From Exophiala sp. HKRS030 (taxonomy: Eukaryota > Ascomycota > Eurotiomycetes > Chaetothyriales > Herpotrichiellaceae), in the NCBI GenBank assembly GCA_023897205.1, contig JAHWDD010000001.1:1302001-1366000 (forward strand): a stretch of 64,000 bases of DNA. Reading direction: 5' to 3'. The notes beneath the pieces are model-generated. The model saw only the letters and a program-made list of their open reading frames with translations. It was not told the DNA's origin and did no database searches. Shown here one piece after another: positions 56,915-64,000 of the stretch. Both the position numbers and the translations under genes were made by a program. The stretch's first letter is position 1, and each line of letters begins with the position of its first letter.

Positions 56915-56935
56915 GGAGTACTCCGTACGGAGTTA
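56915..56935. repeat. TACTCCGTA/TACGGAGT palindrome
   Basis: Contains the perfect 14-bp palindrome ACTCCGTACGGAGT (56920-56933), flanked by a further GGAGT. It is the strongest member of a motif family scattered in this window. Confidence 0.75.
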
Positions 56936-58101
56936 CGAGTGGTCTGATTACTACTCGCGCTCGTAGTTTTTATCTCGGGTCCGACCCTGGCTTCGTCCAC
57001 GAGTAACTCCGTACTCCCGTACCAGACTGGTACTGTACAGTACGGTACCTACGAAGGGTTGGCTCGTGTGGTGGGGGAAAAGGGACCCCTCGCGAAAGAG
57101 GATCGAGGATCGATCATCAAGGATTTAGTTTTTAGTACTAGAGGTCCGCCTGGCCTGGTTGAAGCCGTCTGAGTGAGGAAATTTCGCAACCAAGCTACAT
57201 GCTAGGCTTACGGACGAGGCCGTGTTCGCTGAATTCGCCATTTTCAGACAAGTTGACCTCTTTTCGCTTAGTTTCGTACGGAGTAGGGGTCCGTCCGTAC
57301 CTGGTATAAAGAAAAGGTGCGAACGGGATCTCCGTACGGGTACAACCTCTAGGGAAACATTTTGCCACTTTTTCAACCGACCGCTCCTTCCACCCCCTGT
57401 CTCCTTTGAGCCGCGCTAGCTTCTTGTCTTGTTTTTTCCCCAAAAGGTTGGGTCAGGTCGAGGGTTTAGTAGTGTCGACGAAGCCACCCAGACTAACCTT
57501 GTCGCGTATTGTTCATCGTACAGGGACAGGATCGTTAAGAATCGAGTGTCGACAGGGTCGAGATACAATGCTGTCAACTCGTACTCCCGTCGGTAGTGCT
57601 TGGTGCAAGATCTCGACGAGAGGGCCATAAGTCCGAAGTTTATCTCCGTACAATACATATGCAAGTGTGTGACAGGTTGGCCGAGAAGTTGCTGAATATG
57701 GACTTGTATCTCCGTGATGTGTGGTACAGAGTCCTGTTGATCTTTCGAGTGACGTGCGAGACCCAAGGGTGTTTCCGGGAAACAGGTGAGAGGGAGCTTG
57801 ATTATTGATTGGTGGTTGCTTGTTGGTCCCTTGTCAACCGACCGAAGAAGAAAGCTTCGACTCTCGAGTATGAGGCGGACAGGATGGAAAGAAAACACCA
57901 GGATGACAAAGCTTCGGAGGCTGGTTTCCAGATAAAGGCATACTCGTGCGAGGTTGGGTCTCTTCTCTGGCGAGTTCGTCCGATGTGTGTTTCCGTATGA
58001 GCTCTTGGTCCATCCGGGCGAATCGACCCAAGCTCGTCTCTTTGGATCATTCATCACTCGGTTCAATACAAAGGCGGAAACGAAGGGAAGAGCGGGAAAC
58101 G

Positions 58102-58701
58102 TCAACCTGCAAGAGCCTTACCCACCATCTCTTTTGCCCTGGGACTCAAATCCATGGCCAATGCGAGCTCCTGTCCCCTCTTGCCCATCTTGGTCCATGT
58201 CTTTTGCAATATGCCAATGATCTTCTCCTCGTCGTGACCCTTTTCGAACTCGTCGAATTGATCGTCTAAAAACACAAGACACGCCACGTCCTCGATGATT
58301 TGCGCGTCCGGGTCTCCTTTGCCTTCTCCCTTTTTGAGATCTTCCTTGGCGATCAGTGCGGCCACCTTGTCCGCCTCTTCGGCCGTGTAGTCGCACTCGA
58401 GACAAATCTGCTTGACTTGTTCGGCCTGGCGATTTTTCAGGAACGTGCGCCACGCAAAGTACCCTGGCTTGGTGCGAGGGTAGGAGTCGCGGGGCACTTC
58501 CCAGCGGCGGAAGTGTTGGGCTCGTGCTGCCGTCTGGAGAAGCGGCGATGGGTCGGGAGTGTGCAGAATGAGGAATTTGGTCATTTTCTGGGCGTAGTGT
58601 AGTTCATATGGGACGGAGGTGTCTTGGACCGTGATTTTGTTTGGGTCTTCGGCATGGGCTGCGTCGATTATGGAAAGGGCTCGAGTGAGGTTTGGAGACA
58701 T
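58102..58701 (-). CDS. DUF4202 domain protein
   Basis: Intronless 199-residue protein matching the DUF4202 family, whose members are often mislabelled glutamyl-tRNA synthetase-like. Conserved stretches are ALSIIDAAHAEDPNK, VPYELHYAQKMTKFL, ARAQHFRRWEVPRDSYPRTKPGYFAWRTFLKNRQAEQ, then DAQIIEDVACLVFLDDQFDEFEKGH and GILQKTWTKMGKRGQELAL. The His and Asp pattern (LxYAxxM, ARAQHFxRW, EDVACLVFL) recalls HD-type metal hydrolases, but activity is unknown. The ATG at 58701 is the first in frame and the family start. No introns or targeting signal. Confidence 0.88.
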   Translation of the reverse strand: MSPNLTRALSIIDAAHAEDPNKITVQDTSVPYELHYAQKMTKFLILHTPDPSPLLQTAARAQHFRRWEVPRDSYPRTKPGYFAWRTFLKNRQAEQVKQICLECDYTAEEADKVAALIAKEDLKKGEGKGDPDAQIIEDVACLVFLDDQFDEFEKGHDEEKIIGILQKTWTKMGKRGQELALAMDLSPRAKEMVGKALAG

Positions 58702-59259
58702 GGTGGTGCGTGGGCGTACGAGAGCGATGCTTTTGGATAGTGGCTTTTTAGTTATCTAGTAAAAGTAACAAATACTTTGGGTTTCGCGAGAACTCCGTCT
58801 GGGTTGTTTGGATCTGGCACACGAGGCTGCGGTGAGGGATGGTGTGGTGGTGGTTCGTACGGGTAGAACATCAATAGTGTGATCTGCAAATATTCAAAAA
58901 TAGGCGAGGAATTGGAATCCCGCTCGACGTCATTGGCTCAGCCTTGTGATGCATACACTTTCGCATGTGTCTCCGTTGGTGTTGGTGTTTCAATCGACAA
59001 AACTGCGAGTACAAGTGTTTCTATTAGGAGAGATTGGCGCTTGGACATTCTCTTCAAGTCTGAATATAAACATGGGTTCGTGTGCTTCAAGGTGGTCGTC
59101 CTTGGATGTCGAGGACTGGAGTAGCACGCAATACGACACAATCACACTGCAGCAAGTTGGAATGCATAGTAATCAGTCCTCGACTCCTCATTATTTGTCC
59201 TACCAAATATTCCTACTTCGCCCTTTTTGTCTCTAGTATACAATGCGCCCGAGAAAAGC
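58702..59259. other. Intergenic region, no gene recognised
   Basis: About 560 bp, DUF4202 promoter plus downstream 3' region of the next minus-strand gene. Nothing else seen. Confidence 0.5.
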
Positions 59260-59580
59260 TCAGGCTCCTCCCTCACGCTTTGCATATTCGTCCTCCATCC
59301 TCTCGGTATACAAGGCATCGGCTTCGTTCTTGGTCAGCCTCTTTTGCTCACCGACACCTCCAGTAGTGATGCGTCCCTGCGGTGGTTGCCCTGCTCCGTT
59401 CATGATTTGAGGCTGCTGGGCTGAGGCGTCGACGGGGACTCTCGTCTTCGTAGTTGTCGTTTTCTTGTGACTGGCATTGGCTCCAAGGCTGAGACTGCCT
59501 GAAACAGCACCAGCGACGGATGCACCGGCATTCGCAACGGCCTCTGATGTCTTTTTAAAGTATCCTGCGTCGTCTGACAT
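59260..59580 (-). CDS. Small conserved-looking fungal protein, function unknown
   Basis: Intronless 106-residue protein from ATG 59580; the open frame extends upstream only to a GTG. The N-terminus MSDDAGYFKKTSEAVANAGASV, with a small-residue helix (AVSGSLSLGANA), is followed by a Thr/Lys-rich linker, Gly/Gln-rich GAGQPPQGRITTGGVGEQKRL, and a C-terminal helix NEADALYTERMEDEYAKREGG. It is cytosolic and likely disordered apart from the two helices. The pattern looks like a small abundant or stress-related fungal protein. No named family recognised. Confidence 0.65.
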   Translation of the reverse strand: MSDDAGYFKKTSEAVANAGASVAGAVSGSLSLGANASHKKTTTTKTRVPVDASAQQPQIMNGAGQPPQGRITTGGVGEQKRLTKNEADALYTERMEDEYAKREGGA

Positions 59581-60614
59581 GGTGGTGGTATACTCGTAGT
59601 AGGACAGTGGCAAGAGGGACTGTTTGTTTGGCAGGGAAATAGATGAACGGTACCGTCGTGGTGTTGTTGTGTGTGGGAGATTTGCAGCGAGGATAGAGAA
59701 TTGTAAAGAAATCAAATCGATGCCTTGGTACACCGGAAATGTTTTGCGATATCTTTATGTGTTTCTTGATGCTCGTATCTCACCTTGACGCACTTCGAAA
59801 ACCGGTTTTTGGTTGCTGAGTTTACCATCTTCGTCTCAAGTTGTTACTCGTCACAAAGGGACCTTGACCCTTGTCGTGGGCCGAGGCCAACGACGTCATC
59901 CACGTTTCTCGTACGATCTGCACATGCGAATTTGTGGCTGTTTCATCGGATGTTGCCGAGACCTGGTGGATTGGCGTTGATGAAATACGAGATACGACGA
60001 GTGCGAATATGTCTACATATTCGAGGTTTTACATGTCAACGGTCGTCTGAGATAGCAGGAGGAAATGGTAGACTGCATCATTCGCTCAGTGCTAGCTAGA
60101 TTGGCTCGGACGAGCACATAATGCGACAACATGGCCAAAACCACCCCTCGCATTTCGACCTCTGCTTCTTCCACCATGCGGAAACGAAATGTGCGAGGAG
60201 CAGAATAAGGTATACTGTATAATCCAGTCGATTCTGAATACAAGGCGCGATTTCATTCTGTCTTCATGAATGCCAATATCCTATTCGTAATTGACAAGCG
60301 CCTCGGTGCTATTCACTTACACCCCCTGACCGCCCAACATCCACTGCTATTGTCACTGTATATTGGTACTCACTATTGTGATATTCACTTCGTACCGCCA
60401 TGGCAACCACCATTAACAGCAGGAAAATCTCCTCATCAATGGCTTCTTCACTGTGTGTTGAAATTTTAGTGTTGCAAAAGCTTTTCAACCGTACCCTGCC
60501 TCACCGCCCGGCAAGCTACCTGAATCCTCATCTAACAGCATCATCTCTCCTTCTCTCGAAAACATTTCTCTCCATAACAGACCGAACGAACAATCACTCG
60601 AACAATCAATCACC
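59581..60614. other. Intergenic region between divergent genes
   Basis: About 1 kb with promoters of the two flanking small genes. Bases 60480-60610 are C/A/T-rich, as a leader. No gene recognised. Confidence 0.5.
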
Positions 60615-61619
60615 ATGCTCTACACAATCTCCGTCTACCAACTCTTCTGGGGACTGCTGTCTCAAATCTTTGGATTTGTAGACATCTGTCTCGCTCTCTC
60701 TTTGATTGCATTTGCAATCACCAACATTTCGATCGCGTGCCAGAAATGCACTGGCAAGACCTTGTTTGAGGTTGTGTGCCTCACCATCACCACCATCAAG
60801 GGTGGCCGACGTGGCGCTGGTCGCGTGTCGGTCGCCTGTCAGACAACTCAGACCTTTGGTGGTTACCGGTCGGTAGCCACCCAGACCAACCCCTGCGACG
60901 ACGACTTCCACTACAACAAGCGGTTCCCTCGTCGCCTGAGAAACAATGGCGTGCCGTGCCCCTTCCTTAGGGTGCCGGATGAGGGTGTTTCTGTGTTCGC
61001 GGACCGCCGCAACGCATACCGCCTTCGTGGTCGATTTGCTCTGGTGCAGGACGCCCAGCCAAGTGGTACCAACACCGCTGGTGTGACTCCTGGCACTCCT
61101 TTTTCGGGTCTCGGAAAACGAGACATGGACTCATTCGAAGATCAATCGACTCACGAAGAGTCGGAGTCGGAGTTGGAGTTGGTGGCGCGTCCGGACCGAA
61201 AGATTCTGGCGCCTCGCGTTCGGGGGGCGGGGACTGTCCAATGTCCCATCGCTCCTCAGAGTGCGGCCCTTGCTGGTGTCCTTCTCGACGACAACGAGGA
61301 TGGCACCACGATAGATATTGACGATGAGGAGAATGATGACCTGGAGATCATCATTGACAAGATCGTCTTACCTTCGGCACCCCATGTCGAAGAACAAAGT
61401 CCTCGAGTTGAGGCACAAAGTCCTCGAGTTGAGGCCGACATGGGGGAGAAGGGTGAGGAGGATGGGAAGGAGGATGGGGGTGATGTTGGGCCAGGAGAGG
61501 CATTGGTGTTGGAGGTGGAGGAGGAGGAGGGTGATAGCATGGCGCCAGCTGACTTTGGAGAGGATGATGATGATGATGACATGGAGTTTGCGCCAGCTGG
61601 CTTTGGGGAGGAGGAGTGA
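60615..61619 (+). CDS. Membrane-anchored acidic protein with TQT motifs, unknown
   Basis: Intronless frame of 334 residues from ATG 60615 (context CACCATG). One or two N-terminal hydrophobic segments (YQLFWGLLSQIFGFVDICLALSLIAFAITNISI) end in Cys-containing IACQKCTG and could be a signal anchor. A basic region (KGGRRGAGRVSVACQTTQTFGGYRSVATQTNPC) carries two TQT motifs. The C-terminal 150 residues are highly acidic. They include a tandem duplicate EAQSPRV (DNA repeat 61391-61437) and a run of six Asp. No family recognised. TQT is the core of dynein-light-chain (LC8) ligands, which is only suggestive. Confidence 0.65.
   Translation: MLYTISVYQLFWGLLSQIFGFVDICLALSLIAFAITNISIACQKCTGKTLFEVVCLTITTIKGGRRGAGRVSVACQTTQTFGGYRSVATQTNPCDDDFHYNKRFPRRLRNNGVPCPFLRVPDEGVSVFADRRNAYRLRGRFALVQDAQPSGTNTAGVTPGTPFSGLGKRDMDSFEDQSTHEESESELELVARPDRKILAPRVRGAGTVQCPIAPQSAALAGVLLDDNEDGTTIDIDDEENDDLEIIIDKIVLPSAPHVEEQSPRVEAQSPRVEADMGEKGEEDGKEDGGDVGPGEALVLEVEEEEGDSMAPADFGEDDDDDDMEFAPAGFGEEE
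61391..61437. repeat. Short tandem duplication inside CDS
   Basis: Two near-identical 21-bp units around CAAAGTCCTCGAGTTGAG, encoding (E/A)QSPRVEA twice. The length is a multiple of three, so frame is kept. Confidence 0.8.
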
Positions 61620-63564
61620 GTGGCTGGGCCGGATGAACCCAAGAGCCTGATGTGTGAGGGATGGAGGATGGAGTGAACCTACCTACCTGTATGTGTACAT
61701 ACGCAGCCTGGAGCTGCAGCAGAGGAATGTGAATGAAGTTGAAAAACACATTCCACACGTATTGACCGCTTCTTAGACTTTCGTACCTCGCTCTTCAGCA
61801 ATCGCCGAAGTTCAACACCGACACGGCGAGGATGCTCATATCAACGCGAAGTCACACGATGACTCTCTACAATGCAAGGTCTTTTGTCCCCGACGATCAG
61901 GTAGAGTTTTCCAGTCGGGAACTGTAAACCGCGTCGGGGATGAAATAATGAGTCCCAGTCCCCAATTTGCCCGACGTCGAAGTGAATACCCATCCTGGTA
62001 CATTCGGCAAATCTCAATTCCCTTTGGTCCATTCTTCTTGTCAGCTGCCTGAGCCACTCATTCGCAGTCTGGAACTGCCGTATTGGTAAGACAGACAGTT
62101 TTTGCTCGTGGGGAAGCTTTTCGCTTGGTCAGAAGGCTGGTTCGACCACGGGACGCCCTGCGCAGAGAGAAGAAAAAATCATGCGCATTCGGCCGATTCG
62201 GGCACTCGAAGTCCGCCAGCACATGTACGATCTGCACTGACTGGCACTAATCAGCCATAAGCCATGGCACGATTCTTTCGGACGAGATGCAAGGCATATC
62301 TCGGGCCCGCCGGTCATGGCTGAATCCGGGCTCCGAGTACGCGGAAACTATTCAAAGGTCCTCGTCCGTGTGTACACTAGTGATTGGAGGCGGAGGACGA
62401 GCGGAGGGTCGTGGTGGAAAGGCACTTCGCGACTTCTGGCGAGTCTAGCCGCTCTTGCGGGCTCCAAACGCTGAACACGAAAGCGAGAAACTTCGATAGG
62501 CGACAGCTGTCGAACGGGCCAGGAATGAGAATCTCTCCGATATGAGGTTTTTTACCAGCATTTTCGTATCATCCGTCGCTCGTCATGGAGACTTTTGTTA
62601 CTCGGGCACGGAGTCTCCACGGACGTCCACACGTTTTTTTCTCGCAAGGTGCAGGGTGTCCATTGTGGTATGCGGATGTGTTTGCAAATGTCACGCTACC
62701 GAGAGCCAGGACACCCTTTTGGTGGCAATGAAACAAATCCCCTGCCCAAAAGGGTACGAGTGGGAAGAAATACAAAGGCTGAGACACATGGGCAGACCGC
62801 CTGAAGCGAGGAGGTATGGATACTGGACTTGTAGAGGAATCGAAGCCTGGTGAGCCTGACACACGCCACAGGGTAGCAAACAGGGAAGCCCGTTAACACC
62901 GACGGGGGTGCAGGGGAGTGCCCGGGGGAGGCCTGGATGAGCCTACTGCACTCGCTCAATAGCCCCGAGGGTGGCACTATAGGCTTAGGTACGGAACTCC
63001 GCTTGTTCTTGGGCGTTGCTTGGGCGGTGGTTTCAGGACTCAGGCTCCGACCCATCTCGTCATAGGCTAGCGACACTAGGCCTGTCGGGGCCAAAGGCAG
63101 GGGCCCTGTCGTAAATCGTATCCCTGCCCATTAGCCGTGCTGCACCACCACACACATCATCGCTAACACGTTAAAGATGATACACTTTTCTCTGCCTGAT
63201 TTCTAAACCCCAGAGACTCCTTACCACATCATCTCTTTGATTGCTTCCAAGTATTCGTTCGGAACTGTTCGTCTTCCGCTCTTCCACCATCCTTTCTTTT
63301 TTCTCTACTCTTCCGCCCTCAGCTTGTATGCCCGTGCTCGTCAGCAGCACAGCCATCGACGAAACGAACCTCGTCCTGCCCTCCGCCCAGTAATACAGCA
63401 CTGTCATCCTGCGAATATGCGCCCATTGGCTTATCAATCCTGAGACTTCTCCGCCCTGTGGCCACTATCAGCGGATCGCTGCATTCCGCTGCCAAAGAAT
63501 CATCTTTCAGAAGCTGCGGGCCCCCGAGTGCACTTCTCTTTGCCTGTCCAGCGTCGCCGCCGCC
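61620..63564. other. Long intergenic region, no gene recognised
   Basis: About 1.9 kb. An ATG frame at 62542-62853 (103 codons, Cys-rich middle, no family) was not accepted. Bases 62880-63110 are GC-rich with runs of G. The last 350 bases look like the promoter and leader of the regulator. Confidence 0.45.
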
Positions 63565-64000
63565 ATGGACCACAGACCGAGCCTGGACAGTCTGGGGTAT
63601 GACATGTCCCACTTCATGCCTCAGCACCCTCCCCAGATCTTCGGCGCCTACAACCCAGACGGCACACCGATTCCTCCGACGTTGCCACCCGGTCCCTACT
63701 TCGGAGACTTGAACGATGGTATGGTGGATGAGAATGATCCCAAGCGTAGACGTATCGCTAGGGTGTGTCACCCTCCCCGAGCTGAGACCAAAGAAAGTTG
63801 ACCTTGTCTGACATTGAATCCAGGCTTGCGATATGTGCCGGAAGAAGAAAATCAAGTGTGACGGGAAGATGCCCAAGTGCGGACATTGTATCAACTACAA
63901 AACAGAGTGTGTCTTTACACAGGTGGAAAAGAAGCGGAATCCTCCCAAAGGGTGAGTAACCATGATGTCCAGCGGGGGGGTCGTCCTGGCAAGGCTGACA
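63565..64000 (+). CDS. Zn2Cys6 transcription factor, 5' part only
   Basis: Start of a nuclear regulator that continues past the right edge. Exon 1 (63565-63762, ATG in context GCCGCCATGG) gives a Pro-rich leader ([22 protein letters not shown]) and KRRRIAR. Intron 63763-63823 follows. Exon 2 (63824-63951) holds the complete zinc cluster C68-DM-C71-RKKKIK-C78-DGKMPK-C85-GH-C88-INYKTE-C95, then [21 protein letters not shown] donor follows at 63952. Unlike two other regulators here, the intron lies just before the cluster. Target genes unknown. Confidence 0.88.

Larger units (their letters stand above)
55863..58101. other. Long intergenic region with simple repeats and TACGGAGTA motifs
   Basis: About 2.2 kb without a gene. 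It contains hexamer repeats (GAATAC, GAAAAC) near 56366-56398, a C-run near 56421, and many copies of the TACGGAGTA/TACTCCGTA motif. Minus-strand frames at 55829-56410 and 57416-58105 start without ATG or are low-complexity. Confidence 0.5.

Noticed and set aside
57416..58105. 229-codon minus-strand frame downstream of DUF4202
   Set aside because: Starts at TTG, immediately past the DUF4202 stop, with no domain features and several TACGGAGTA-like repeats inside.
62542..62853. 103-codon plus-strand frame with Cys-rich middle
   Set aside because: No family resemblance, no splice context and an isolated position; not enough for a gene call.
1..64000. tRNA genes and CRISPR arrays
   Set aside because: No convincing paired A-box/B-box with cloverleaf potential was found by eye, and no regularly spaced repeats exist. 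A covariance-model search would be decisive for tRNAs.

Overview
The window is nuclear DNA of a filamentous ascomycete (Pezizomycotina). The evidence is split genes with short GT-AG introns (mostly 49-100 nt, often with CTNAC-type branch sites just before the acceptor), Zn2Cys6 fungal-specific regulators, several MFS permeases, and a CWC22, a DPM2 and a fungal-type ammonium permease. The mix of genes would suit a Eurotiomycetes/Chaetothyriales-like black yeast, but that placement is inference. I reconstructed 30 protein-coding genes by joining reading frames at splice sites. Two run off the window edges (a TPT-family transporter on the left, a Zn2Cys6 factor on the right). No rRNA, tRNA, CRISPR array or intact transposon was recognised.

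1-17.9 kb: a partial TPT transporter with a 6-nt exon, a GT32 glycosyltransferase, an MFS permease and a SnoaL-like protein. Then come a divergent pair, an acyl-CoA dehydrogenase and an acetoacetyl-CoA synthetase, both ending in the peroxisomal signal AKL. An intron-rich anion/vitamin-type MFS permease, a Zn2Cys6 regulator and a small unknown protein follow. This looks like a small regulated peroxisomal acyl-CoA module.

17.9-20.4 kb: a gene-free stretch with short palindromes and repeats.

20.4-34.7 kb: a dense block of eight genes. They are a zinc alcohol dehydrogenase, a peptidase-C45/penicillin-acyltransferase-fold enzyme, a CE4 deacetylase-fold enzyme, an isopenicillin-N-synthase-fold Fe(II) dioxygenase, an UNC93-type transporter, two divergent Zn2Cys6 regulators and an SDR. 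This is the best candidate in the window for an undescribed metabolic cluster. The two beta-lactam-pathway folds occur without any ACV synthetase here, so a penicillin pathway is not claimed.

34.7-64 kb: mostly housekeeping or unknown genes: a small charged protein, a 520-residue unknown, an ammonium permease, a UBE2W-like E2, the splicing factor CWC22, the Dol-P-Man subunit DPM2 (first coding exon is only the ATG), a BCAS3-like WD40 protein, a SET-domain protein, a DUF4202 protein, two unknowns and the start of a Zn2Cys6 regulator. Long intergenic stretches at 55.9-58.1 kb carry a recurrent palindromic TACGGAGTA/TACTCCGTA motif.
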